The notes beneath the pieces were generated by a model. It searched no databases, was not told where the DNA came from, and worked only from the letters and a program-made list of their open reading frames with translations. A DNA stretch of 28,879 nt from assembly GCA_964554335.1 (NCBI GenBank), contig CAZKOF010000021.1, forward strand, positions 1 to 28,879. The letters run 5' to 3'. Each line of letters starts with the position of its first letter. The stretch's first letter is position 1. This DNA is from UBA3263 sp964554335. Lineage in GTDB: Bacteria; Bacteroidota; Bacteroidia; Bacteroidales; Muribaculaceae. Shown piece after piece: positions 1 through 8,330 of this stretch. Made by a program: the position numbers and the translations under genes.

Positions 1-2
1 CT

Positions 3-68
3 AATGGAAAGCAGACAGATAAGTTGGGTGACCTTTACTTTTTAGAGGAAATATACGAAAATAAATAG
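3..68 (+). CDS. Possible C-terminal end of an upstream gene (partial)
   Basis: Frame 3 is open from the window edge to a TAG at 66-68 and would encode 21 residues ending in YFLEEIYENK. The composition is charged and protein-like. The other two plus frames stop by position 2-4 and by 43-45. Only the tail is visible, so no function can be given, and 21 open codons could arise by chance. If real, this gene is convergent with the orphan minus-strand gene that ends at 121. Confidence 0.28.
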   Translation, partial: NGKQTDKLGDLYFLEEIYENK

Positions 69-120
69 AAACCCCAAAGTCGAAATTCAGCCGCTACGGC
101 GTGGTTCCGGAGAAGGGTGT

Positions 121-2016
121 TCACACCTGACACACCCTCAGGGCGGTGAGTCGCGCGGGAGGGCTGACACGTCCGGCGAGGCGGGCGGTGAGCCAGGGTC
201 GGCGAGGGGCGCGGAAAACGGCACTGACGGGGGCGTTGACCGGACCGCGGAGCAAGAGTTCGAGGGCACGCTGAGGCACTCCGCCGCCGTCGAGGGTTAT
301 GGAGAGGGTCAGATCGGAGTCGGCGGCGTCGAGGACCCACTCGGCGCGGCGTCTGATAGCGGCGTCGCCGTCGGCGACTCTGCTGCGCCATTCCACGTTT
401 ACATCTTCCCCGGCCTCACGTTCAAGCATCCGCAGCTCTCCCTTTCCGTCAACAACCATCGCGGGTTCAACGAAGCGGCGGCCGCTGAACAGGGTGCGCG
501 CGCTGAGCCCGCCTGCTCCGTCGAACGCATAGAGCGTGCCTCCCGAGTCCATCAGCACCAATTCGCCGAACGCTCCACACCAGACAAGAGCAACCGGCTC
601 CACGGCAACACTCACACGCTCAATCCGCGCACCGCGCAAACGCAAAAGACGCCCGGCAGACGTTGCGAAATAGAGAGCGTCGGGGGCCGCGGCAACGGCA
701 TCGGCACGCGCAACCCCTTCTCCGCATATCGGCGTGGCCGAAATCTTCGAGAGAGCACCGTCGACCCCGACGGCAAAAACGCCGTCGCTCGCAAACGCCA
801 CCAGATGATGCCTCCCGAAGTTCCACCCTCCCCCTCCGCCGGCAGGCGAACAAATGCGTAAAATATCACCGCGACAAATCCGCGCTTTCACCACCGGGCG
901 CAGCGGATCGGACGCGGGCGCGACGGCAATCACCCCCGGGTCATCGTTAAGCGCATAGGCATTGATTGACCCCGCGGCATGCAGGACACTGACGTGCAAT
1001 CCGTCAGCGCCAACCGACTCCACCCCTTCCGAAGCATCGCCGAAGTCGCTGAGAAAAAGCGAGAGCGTAACCCCCTCGAGAGGCATGTCAACCCGCGCCG
1101 CAATGATGCCGTCTCCGCTGCGGGCCGTCTCCTCCAACCTCGGGGCCACGGTCAGTGTCGACGTCGAGGAATCCACCGCAACAAAATTACCCGACGTCGA
1201 TGCGACCCTCATGCAATCAGGCCACAAGATGACCTCGAGCGTCCGCACTCGCCGGCGCCAGAACTCACTCGCCGAGCGTCCGACACTAAGCGTCAGGGCG
1301 TAGGCATTGACCGAAACCGTCGACGTTCCGGAAAGGGAAAACGACGTGTCGGTCTTCGCGGCGCGAAAGGTCAGATTACCGCCGCCCTGCAGCTCGCCTA
1401 CCCGCTGCGGCACCCCGCGGGCCACGATTCGGTCATCGACGTCGACCATGCGCCAGCTGACCCACGCCGGCTGCGTCAGCAGTCCCCGCAACGCCGCGGA
1501 AGCCCGCAACTGATCCAGGGCCGACATGACGGGCGCCACCATTGCCCGGCAGTCAACATCCTGCAGCGCCTCGGTCAGACGGGTGTAGGTTCCCGAAAGT
1601 GTCGACGGAGGAGAGACTTCGGCAGACAGGCTGCGGACCGACGTGCCAACCGTCAGCGCAACGTCGGTCACCCCCGGCGCGGCGCCCTGCAACGAGTCCC
1701 CGCTGAGCCATTCCGGCCCCGAATCCGTAAAAATTATCATCCTGTCGCCATCGGCCAGCGCCGAAAGGAAATGCCCCGAGAGCTCGCCTGCCGGAACGCC
1801 GTCAAGAGCAAGAGTGCGCATGTCGGAACCAACTGTCAAAATCTTTCCTCCGAGACTCACGGCCCGCGCCCCCGCATCGTGCAGCCCGACGACCGGAACT
1901 CCAACGACAACGCATCCGGCACCGCCGGCTAAGGCATTCATCCTCAGATTTTCCGCATATTCGCCCTCGCGGCTGAACCGGCCTGCTCCCGGGAGTTTGA
2001 TGTCAATGTTTTTCAT
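121..2016 (-). CDS. Hypothetical beta-rich protein, possibly propeller or phage-tail-like (631 aa)
   Basis: I do not recognise a named family with confidence. The frame opens at 2049, but the ATG at 2014-2016 (MKNIDIKLPG) is preferred because a TAnnTTTG box lies between the two starts. The protein has no signal peptide or membrane segment. It is rich in Gly, Ala, Val, Ser and Asp. Around residues 395-530 it has repeated short strand-turn units of the kind 'LVAFASDGVFAVG' and 'LVLMDSGGTLYAF', which resemble beta-propeller blades. The C-terminus (WRSRV...RPWLTARLAGRV...LTALRV) recalls the last strands of phage tail or stabilisation propeller proteins; this is inference. No other phage gene is nearby. 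The gene is divergent from the dcw cluster. The long open frame on the opposite strand is a GC-driven shadow. Confidence 0.72.
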   Translation of the reverse strand: MKNIDIKLPGAGRFSREGEYAENLRMNALAGGAGCVVVGVPVVGLHDAGARAVSLGGKILTVGSDMRTLALDGVPAGELSGHFLSALADGDRMIIFTDSGPEWLSGDSLQGAAPGVTDVALTVGTSVRSLSAEVSPPSTLSGTYTRLTEALQDVDCRAMVAPVMSALDQLRASAALRGLLTQPAWVSWRMVDVDDRIVARGVPQRVGELQGGGNLTFRAAKTDTSFSLSGTSTVSVNAYALTLSVGRSASEFWRRRVRTLEVILWPDCMRVASTSGNFVAVDSSTSTLTVAPRLEETARSGDGIIAARVDMPLEGVTLSLFLSDFGDASEGVESVGADGLHVSVLHAAGSINAYALNDDPGVIAVAPASDPLRPVVKARICRGDILRICSPAGGGGGWNFGRHHLVAFASDGVFAVGVDGALSKISATPICGEGVARADAVAAAPDALYFATSAGRLLRLRGARIERVSVAVEPVALVWCGAFGELVLMDSGGTLYAFDGAGGLSARTLFSGRRFVEPAMVVDGKGELRMLEREAGEDVNVEWRSRVADGDAAIRRRAEWVLDAADSDLTLSITLDGGGVPQRALELLLRGPVNAPVSAVFRAPRRPWLTARLAGRVSPPARLTALRVCQV

Positions 2017-2025
2017 AATCGCCGA

Positions 2026-2033
2026 CAAAATTA
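2026..2033 (-). promoter_or_regulatory. Candidate -7 promoter box for the orphan gene
   Basis: On the minus strand this reads TAATTTTG, a full match to the Bacteroidota -7 consensus TAnnTTTG. It lies 9 bp upstream of the ATG at 2016. No convincing -33 TTTG is seen 19-21 bp further upstream, so the call rests on the single box and its position. Confidence 0.4.
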
Positions 2034-2169
2034 GGACCAGCCCCCGCAACCCGACCGTAGAATCGGCTTTATTTGCAAACGCAAACTTCCAAATAGCTGA
2101 ATTTCAGAGAAAATACCGATGTTGATAACTTTTTCTGTTTTACTTTGTAAATTTTTGAAAATTTTGTCG

Positions 2170-2177
2170 TAAATTTG
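2170..2177 (+). promoter_or_regulatory. Candidate -7 box of the dcw operon promoter
   Basis: TAAATTTG matches TAnnTTTG and is preceded by CG, as at three other promoters in the window. A TTTG at 2144-2147 could be the -33 element, but the 22-bp spacer is longer than the usual 19-21. The box ends 5 bp before the rsmH ATG, so transcription would start at or just before the start codon. It sits in AT-rich DNA between divergent genes. Confidence 0.5.
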
Positions 2178-2182
2178 AGGCC

Positions 2183-3112
2183 ATGAACGTAGATCAGGTA
2201 TATCACATTCCCGCGTTGTTGTCCCGGACAATCGAGTCACTAAACATCGACCCGTCAGGCATCTATGTCGACGCTACTTTCGGCGGCGGTGGTCACTCGC
2301 GGGCAATACTCGCCGTCCTCGGCCCCGCGGGCCGACTCTACGTTCTCGACCAGGACGAGGAAGCCCTCGAAAATGCTCCGGCCGATTCGCGGCTGACAAC
2401 CATTCACGGCAATTTCCGCTTCATCAGCCAGTATCTGCGCTACTTCGGCGTCAAAGGTCTGGCCAACGGCATTTTGGCCGACCTCGGAGTCTCGTTTCAC
2501 CACTTCGACGACCCGTCGCGCGGATTTTCGTTCCGCTTCGACGGTCCGCTCGACATGCGCATGAACCGCCGCGCCCGGCGCTCGGCAGCCGACCTGATTG
2601 CCAACGAGAGCGAAGAACGCCTGACCGAGATTTTCCGCCTTTACGGCGAACTCAAGCAGGCCCGCCGCCTCGCCGCCGCGATTGCCGAAGCCCGCCGCCG
2701 CGAGCCGATTCAAACAATCGGTCAACTGCTTGCCGCAGTCAGGCCCCACATATCGCCCATAGCGGAGAAAAAAGAACTCGCCCAACTGTTTCAGGCCCTG
2801 CGCATCGAGGTCAACGACGAAATACGCGCCCTCGAGCAACTGCTCGAACGCGCGCTCGAGTCGCTGGCTCCCGGCGGACGGTTAGTCATCATAACCTACC
2901 ATTCGCTCGAAGACCGTCTGGTCAAAAACTTCATGCGAACCGGCCGCATCGACGGCCGCGAGCAAAAAGACTTCTTCGGACGCAAACTCACGCCCCTGAA
3001 ACTGCTGACATCGAAACCCATCGTTGCCGACGACGCCGAAATTGAACGCAACCCACGCAGCCGCAGCGCCAAACTGCGCGTTGCCGAAAAGCTGCCCGAA
3101 CAAGACCGATGA
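2183..3112 (+). CDS. rsmH: 16S rRNA (cytosine(1402)-N(4))-methyltransferase RsmH (MraW)
   Basis: RsmH transfers a methyl group from S-adenosylmethionine to N4 of C1402 in the decoding centre of 16S rRNA. At 309 residues it has the normal family length. It begins with the family's 'YHIPALL' segment (usual form HVPVLL). The SAM-binding loop DATFGGGGHS spans residues 30-39, and the conserved YHSLEDR is at 239-245. It is the first gene of the dcw cluster; mraZ, which often precedes it in other bacteria, is not present. The start is the only ATG close behind the candidate promoter. The gene ends in an ATGA overlap with the ftsL-like gene. Confidence 0.97.
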   Translation: MNVDQVYHIPALLSRTIESLNIDPSGIYVDATFGGGGHSRAILAVLGPAGRLYVLDQDEEALENAPADSRLTTIHGNFRFISQYLRYFGVKGLANGILADLGVSFHHFDDPSRGFSFRFDGPLDMRMNRRARRSAADLIANESEERLTEIFRLYGELKQARRLAAAIAEARRREPIQTIGQLLAAVRPHISPIAEKKELAQLFQALRIEVNDEIRALEQLLERALESLAPGGRLVIITYHSLEDRLVKNFMRTGRIDGREQKDFFGRKLTPLKLLTSKPIVADDAEIERNPRSRSAKLRVAEKLPEQDR

Positions 3113-3438
3113 ACGCACCGAAAGACACAATTTTCCATCGCCTCATCCAGGGCCGCCTCGTGACGGGCACGTTCTTCGCCCGCCATTGGCTGAAGATATT
3201 CATCGTGCTGACGATGATTCTTGTCTACATCACCAACCGCTACAGTTGTCAGCGCGACATGGAGGAAATCCGCCGCCTCAACAACCGCCTGGTAATCGTG
3301 CAGACTGAGAGCTACCGCGTCAGAGGCGAATACATGGGACGCATCCGCGAAAGCGAGATGCGCGCCATGCTCGACTCGCTCGGCCTCGACCTCGCGGTCC
3401 AGTCCCAACCGCCCTACCACCTTTCATCCTCAAAATAA
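3109..3438 (+). CDS. ftsL: FtsL-like cell division protein
   Basis: This is a 109-residue bitopic protein with a short basic cytoplasmic N-terminus, one membrane helix at about residues 23-43, and a short periplasmic segment with coiled-coil character (EEIRRLNNRL onward). FtsL has little sequence conservation; the call rests on size, topology and its fixed place between rsmH and the septal PBP. Known FtsL bridges FtsQ/FtsB to FtsW-FtsI in the divisome. The start codon overlaps the rsmH stop by 4 bp (ATGA), implying translational coupling. The next gene starts 9 bp after the stop. Confidence 0.85.
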   Translation: MNAPKDTIFHRLIQGRLVTGTFFARHWLKIFIVLTMILVYITNRYSCQRDMEEIRRLNNRLVIVQTESYRVRGEYMGRIRESEMRAMLDSLGLDLAVQSQPPYHLSSSK

Positions 3439-3447
3439 TCGACAGAC

Positions 3448-5562
3448 ATGCCCATCAGCCAACAAGGAAAAAAGAAAAAAGGGAAGCGCGCGTCAATGAT
3501 GTCGCGCTACTCTCTCCTGCTGGGCATGATTCTGATCGTTGCATGCTGGATTGCCTACAACACATTCCGCAACGCCGTCATTGACCGCAAGGAGTGGAAC
3601 GAGCTCGCGACCAAAGAGCTCGGACGCACATCGCGGATTATCCGCCCCGAGCGCGGCGACATCCTCGCCGCCGACGGCAGCGTGCTGGCAACCACGCTGC
3701 AATATTACACCCTGCGCATTGACTTCGGCTCCGAGGCTTTTCACTGGAAAGGCTATGTTATGAGCAAAGATTCACTGGCCGACTCCCTGGCCCGCTACTT
3801 CCCGATACGGGGCGGCGTGCAGGCATGGCGCGACTCGCTCGACGCTCCCCTGTTGCGCGTTCAGGCGGGCAAGAAGCGTCCGCGCGGCTGGCGCCTGATC
3901 CATAACGTCAGCTATGCCGACTATCAGAAAATCAAGCAATTCCCCTTCTTCAAGGGACGCCGCCTCGGCAACCACGGACTCCAGCCCGAACCGATGAAAC
4001 GCCGTCGCAACCCCTATGGCGACATGGCAAAACTGAGCATCGGAGTGGTTTCCGAACGTAAAAACGGCGAAATCCACGGCATGTCGGGGCTTGAATACGC
4101 CCTCGACTCGTTATTGTTCGGACGCCCGGGAGTCAACAAACTCGTGAACTTCACCCGCGGAATCGGCAGCTGGACCGAAATTCCCGCCCTGCGCGGCTGG
4201 GACGTGCAGTCTACCATCGACATCCAGATGCAGGACCTGCTCGAAAACGCCCTGCTCAACCGCCTGGAATACTGTAGGGCCGAATGGGGCACCGCCGTGC
4301 TCATGGAAGTCGCAACCGGCGAAATCAAAGCAATCTGCAACCTCGAGGAGGACCCCGACCACAAAGGCGAGGGTATTTACATCGAGGCGATGAACCGCGC
4401 CGTTCAGCGCTTCGAGCCCGGCTCCGTGGTCAAGCCTCTGAGCATGATGATTGCCATTGAAGACGGCTACGTGACCGACCTCGACTCGGTTGTCGGCATC
4501 GGCAAGTCATTCAACGCCTACGGCCAGGGGCGCCCCATCACCGATTCGCACTATAACTCCCAGCTGACCGTGGCCGGCTGCATCGAGCAGTCGAGCAACA
4601 TCGGCATGGCGCGCATACTCTCGCGCTTCTACAAGAGTCCGCAGCAATGGCACGACCGCATCGCCGCCACCGGCTTTCTTGAGCACCTCGGCTCCGGCAT
4701 CGGCGAGGAGAAAGCCCCGCGTTTTCCCGTCGTGCCCCTCGGCGCGGGCGGCCTGGTGACGCTCTCGCGCCAGTTCTACGGCTACGGCTGTGAAATTCCG
4801 CCGCTCCACACCCTGAGCATCTACAACGCCATGGCCAACGGAGGCCGCTACGTTCGTCCCCACCTGGTCAAGAGCCTTCACCGCGACGGCGTCGACTCGA
4901 TTATTCCGGTCAGCTACATCCGCGACCGCGTCTGCTCGGAGCGCACTGCCCGGATGATGCAGCAGTGTCTGAGCCTCGTGGTCAACGGTGAACACGGCAC
5001 GGCACGCTCGCTCAAAAACCCCTACGTCAAACTCGCCGGCAAAACCGGCACATGCTATTCCATAGACCCCGAGACGCATCAATATGACACCGGCCGAAAA
5101 CGGCTGGCCTTCTGCGGCTACTTCCCGGCTGATAATCCGAAATACAGCTGCGTCGTGCTGACCTACCATCCTCGACAGAACGTATTCGGCGCCGCAACGA
5201 CCTCAGGCGCCGTGCTCCGCGACGTTGCAATAGCAATGTATGCCCGCGGAATGCTCGACAATGTCAGCGATTTCCGGGCCGAACCCACCCCGGATGCCCG
5301 CAAGAACCCGATGGCCTTCGCCTCGGAAACCGACGCTCTGGCCGGAGCCATAGCCCGCAATACCGGAGCCCGGCCCGCGCGCATGAAATCGAAAGCTTCC
5401 GCCGGAGCCGACGACGTGCCCAACGTCCGCGGCATGGGCCTGCGCGAAGCCATCGCCGTGCTTGAGCGCCGCGGCCTCGACGTCACGTTCACCGGCACCG
5501 GCCACGTCAGCGACCAATATCTCTCCTCTCCCCGTTCAATCCATCTCACTCTGAAACAATAA
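3448..5562 (+). CDS. ftsI: Septal penicillin-binding protein (FtsI/SpoVD type) with PASTA domain
   Basis: This is the class B transpeptidase that crosslinks septal peptidoglycan with FtsW. At 704 residues it has a basic N-terminus, one membrane helix (about residues 20-40), a PBP dimerisation region (about 55-230) and a transpeptidase domain. The catalytic serine is in SVVK (326-329), the second motif is SSN (382-384), and KTG is at 532-534, so all three active-site motifs are intact. The C-terminus has a single PASTA module (about 656-704, VPNVRGMGLREAI...), as in the SpoVD/Pbp2x-like form common in Bacteroidota. The start at 3448 gives a Lys-rich tail before the helix. The downstream gap to murE is 26 bp. 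Confidence 0.96.
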   Translation: MPISQQGKKKKGKRASMMSRYSLLLGMILIVACWIAYNTFRNAVIDRKEWNELATKELGRTSRIIRPERGDILAADGSVLATTLQYYTLRIDFGSEAFHWKGYVMSKDSLADSLARYFPIRGGVQAWRDSLDAPLLRVQAGKKRPRGWRLIHNVSYADYQKIKQFPFFKGRRLGNHGLQPEPMKRRRNPYGDMAKLSIGVVSERKNGEIHGMSGLEYALDSLLFGRPGVNKLVNFTRGIGSWTEIPALRGWDVQSTIDIQMQDLLENALLNRLEYCRAEWGTAVLMEVATGEIKAICNLEEDPDHKGEGIYIEAMNRAVQRFEPGSVVKPLSMMIAIEDGYVTDLDSVVGIGKSFNAYGQGRPITDSHYNSQLTVAGCIEQSSNIGMARILSRFYKSPQQWHDRIAATGFLEHLGSGIGEEKAPRFPVVPLGAGGLVTLSRQFYGYGCEIPPLHTLSIYNAMANGGRYVRPHLVKSLHRDGVDSIIPVSYIRDRVCSERTARMMQQCLSLVVNGEHGTARSLKNPYVKLAGKTGTCYSIDPETHQYDTGRKRLAFCGYFPADNPKYSCVVLTYHPRQNVFGAATTSGAVLRDVAIAMYARGMLDNVSDFRAEPTPDARKNPMAFASETDALAGAIARNTGARPARMKSKASAGADDVPNVRGMGLREAIAVLERRGLDVTFTGTGHVSDQYLSSPRSIHLTLKQ

Positions 5563-5588
5563 CCCCACCTCTCAATTCCAACATAGCC

Positions 5589-7034
5589 ATGCAACTGTTG
5601 CAACTCATATCCTCGCTCAAACCCCTGCAGACCGTAGGACCGAAAAATCCCGAAATCTCTGCCCTGACCTTTGACTCGCGCAAAGTCACCCCCGGCTCAA
5701 TGTTCGTTGCCATCCGCGGCACCGCGGTCGACGGACACTCATTCATTCCCCTGCTCGAACATTCGGGCGTTGCCGCCATTGTCTGCGAAAAACTCCCCGA
5801 GAAACTCCTGCCCGGAATCTCATATATCGTTGTCGAAAATAGCTCCGTTGCCCTCGGCCTGCTCTCGTCGGAATGGTTCGGCCACCCCTCGCGCAAGCTT
5901 CGCCTCGTCGGAGTCACCGGCACGAACGGAAAGACCACCACGGCAACGCTCATCTATGAAATGGCTCGCCTGCGCGGCCTCAAAGCCGGATTGCTCTCAA
6001 CCGTGTGCAACTACATCGAGACCGAAGCCATCCACGCAACTCAGACAACCCCCGATGCCTACTCGATCAACGAGTTACTCGACCGCATGGTCAAGGCCGG
6101 ATGCGACGTCGCCGCAATGGAAGTCAGCTCCCATGCCGCCCACCAGCACCGCATCGCCGGGCTGAAGTTTGCAGGAGGCGTATTCTCTAACCTGACGCGC
6201 GACCACCTCGACTACCACAAGACCGTCCAGGCATATCTCGAAGCAAAAAAATCATTTTTCGACGGTCTCGACACCGACGCTTTCGCCCTGGTCAACATCG
6301 ACGACAAAGTCGGCCGCGTAATGCTCCAAAACTGCGCCGCCCGCCACTATACCTACTCTCTGCGCACCCTTGCCGACTTTACCGGGCGCATCATTGAAAG
6401 CCGCCTCGACGGCACTCTGCTGAGCCTCAACGGCCACGAAGTCGAAACCATGTTTACCGGACGCTTCAACGCCTACAACCTGACGGCCGTCTTCGGCGCC
6501 TGCCGCCTGCTCGGATGGCCTGAAGACGAGGTGCTCACCAACATGAGCCGCCTTGTTCCCGTTGCCGGACGCTTCCAGGCCGTGCGTTCTCCCCGCGGGG
6601 TGGTTGCCATTGTTGACTACGCCCACACACCCGACGCCGTTGTCAACGTGCTCGAGGCCATTAAAGAGGTTGGACCCAAGCGGATAATCACCGTCGTTGG
6701 ATGCGGCGGAAATCGCGATGCCGGCAAGCGCCCCATCATGGCCGCCGAAGCCGCCAAACGCTCCGACCGCGTCATTCTGACCTCCGACAATCCCCGCGAC
6801 GAAGACCCCGAGGCCATTCTCGCCGAAATGGCTGCCGGCCTCGACGCCACCCAACGCGCCGACGCACTTATCATCACCGACCGCCGCGAAGCCATCCGCA
6901 CGGCTGCGGCCCTCGCCGAGCCCGGCGACGTTATTCTCATTGCCGGCAAAGGCCATGAAGACTATCAGGAAATCCACGGCGTCAAACATCACTTCGACGA
7001 CCGCGAGGAGATTACCGCCGCGTTCAACTCCTAA
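5589..7034 (+). CDS. murE: UDP-N-acetylmuramoyl-L-alanyl-D-glutamate--2,6-diaminopimelate ligase
   Basis: MurE adds the third stem-peptide residue to UDP-MurNAc-L-Ala-D-Glu using ATP, in the cytoplasm. The 481-residue protein has the Mur-ligase fold: an N-terminal UDP-binding domain, a central ATPase with the P-loop GTNGKT at 111-116, and a C-terminal domain. The motif DNPR at 400-403 is the meso-diaminopimelate signature; lysine-specific enzymes differ there. The wall is therefore predicted to be the DAP type. The central EVSSHA and NLTRDHLDYH segments are typical of MurE. It lies between ftsI and mraY with short gaps of 26 and 24 bp. Confidence 0.97.
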   Translation: MQLLQLISSLKPLQTVGPKNPEISALTFDSRKVTPGSMFVAIRGTAVDGHSFIPLLEHSGVAAIVCEKLPEKLLPGISYIVVENSSVALGLLSSEWFGHPSRKLRLVGVTGTNGKTTTATLIYEMARLRGLKAGLLSTVCNYIETEAIHATQTTPDAYSINELLDRMVKAGCDVAAMEVSSHAAHQHRIAGLKFAGGVFSNLTRDHLDYHKTVQAYLEAKKSFFDGLDTDAFALVNIDDKVGRVMLQNCAARHYTYSLRTLADFTGRIIESRLDGTLLSLNGHEVETMFTGRFNAYNLTAVFGACRLLGWPEDEVLTNMSRLVPVAGRFQAVRSPRGVVAIVDYAHTPDAVVNVLEAIKEVGPKRIITVVGCGGNRDAGKRPIMAAEAAKRSDRVILTSDNPRDEDPEAILAEMAAGLDATQRADALIITDRREAIRTAAALAEPGDVILIAGKGHEDYQEIHGVKHHFDDREEITAAFNS

Positions 7035-7058
7035 ATAAGGATCCTAAAAGCCGTATAG

Positions 7059-8330
7059 ATGCTCTATTATCTCTTTCATAACCTCGAAATCGGAGGAGAA
7101 TCAATTGCCCGCCTCAGCAGCTACATCACGGTGCGCTCATCGGTTGCTTTCGTATTGTCGCTGCTCTGCGCGACCATTATCGGCCGCCACATCATCAACC
7201 GCCTGCAGCTGATGCAGATGGGCGAGATTGTGCGCAACCTCGGACTCGAAGGACAGACTGCGAAACAGGGGACCCCGACAATGGGCGGCATCATCATCAT
7301 CGCCGCCATCCTGCTGCCGCTGATCCTGGTCGGCGACCTCTCGAACGTCTACATGTTCATCATGATTATCGCGACGCTTTGGCTCGGCGCCCTCGGATTT
7401 GCCGACGACTACCTGAAAATCCGCCGCCGGAACAAAGACGGCATGGCAGGAAAATACAAAATTGTCGGCCAGATAGGCATCGGCCTCTTCGTCGGCCTGA
7501 TGATGACCTTCCACCCCGACATCACCATGCGCGACACCTCGGCGCTCGTCGAGAACTCATCGCCCGAAAAAATCGAGGAGATAGTCACCGAAGGGCGCGA
7601 CATCAAAGCCCCGCAGACAACCATTCCCTTCGTCAAGAACAACAACCTCGACTACTCCCGGCTCACCAAATGGACCGGAAAGGCCGGGCCGGCACTCGGC
7701 TGGACCCTTTTAGTGCTCATAATCATTTTCGCCGTTACCGCAACGAGCAATGGCGCGAACCTCACCGACGGCATCGACGGCCTCGCAACCGGCGTCAGCG
7801 CCATAATCGGCACCGCGCTGATAATAATGGCATACCTCGGAAGCAACATAATCTACTCCACATACCTGAACATCATGTATATTCCGAGGTCGGAGGAACT
7901 GGTCGTGTTCATGGCGGCATTCATCGGCGCACTGATAGGCTTTCTTTGGTACAACGCATTTCCAGCCCAGGTATTCATGGGCGACACCGGCTCGCTGACC
8001 CTCGGAGGCATCATCGCCGTATTTGCAATCCTGATACGAAAAGAGCTGCTGATTCCGCTGCTCTGCGCCGTGTTCTTCATTGAAGACATCTCGGTCATGA
8101 TTCAGACCGGATGGTTCAAACACACCAAGAAGAAAAACAACGGAGTCGGCCAGCGCGTATTCAAAATGGCTCCGCTCCACCATCATTTTCAGAAAGACGC
8201 CCAGCCTGGCGCCAACGTTCTGTGGAACTACCCCGACAAAGGCATCCACGAAGCCAAAATCACCATCCGCTTCTGGATTGTCTCGATTATTCTGGCGGCA
8301 CTGACATTCGTAACACTCAAAATCAGATAA
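7059..8330 (+). CDS. mraY: Phospho-N-acetylmuramoyl-pentapeptide-transferase
   Basis: MraY transfers phospho-MurNAc-pentapeptide to undecaprenyl phosphate to form lipid I at the inner membrane. This 423-residue polytopic protein carries the Mg-binding and catalytic residues of the family: ADDYLK (115-120), NLTDGIDG (234-241), MGDTG (307-311) and HHHFQ (374-378). At about residues 150-200 there is a charged insertion between membrane helices, which makes it longer than the roughly 360 residues of the E. coli enzyme. I associate that longer form with Bacteroidota. Its stop codon overlaps the murD start by one base (TAATG). Confidence 0.97.
   Translation: MLYYLFHNLEIGGESIARLSSYITVRSSVAFVLSLLCATIIGRHIINRLQLMQMGEIVRNLGLEGQTAKQGTPTMGGIIIIAAILLPLILVGDLSNVYMFIMIIATLWLGALGFADDYLKIRRRNKDGMAGKYKIVGQIGIGLFVGLMMTFHPDITMRDTSALVENSSPEKIEEIVTEGRDIKAPQTTIPFVKNNNLDYSRLTKWTGKAGPALGWTLLVLIIIFAVTATSNGANLTDGIDGLATGVSAIIGTALIIMAYLGSNIIYSTYLNIMYIPRSEELVVFMAAFIGALIGFLWYNAFPAQVFMGDTGSLTLGGIIAVFAILIRKELLIPLLCAVFFIEDISVMIQTGWFKHTKKKNNGVGQRVFKMAPLHHHFQKDAQPGANVLWNYPDKGIHEAKITIRFWIVSIILAALTFVTLKIR

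Noticed and set aside
979..1932. Long plus-strand open frame (317 codons) opposite the orphan gene
   Set aside because: It is an antisense shadow of a GC-rich gene. The product is extremely rich in Arg, His, Gln and Pro with no protein-like pattern, while the minus frame is longer and has a promoter box.
121..2016. Part of a prophage or phage-tail-like particle locus
   Set aside because: No capsid, portal, terminase, sheath, integrase or lysis gene is in the window, and the neighbours are core genes.
8111..8329. N-terminal extension of murD into mraY
   Set aside because: The extension is Arg/Pro/Gln-rich out-of-frame mraY sequence. The ATG at 8330 begins the conserved MurD nucleotide-binding loop.
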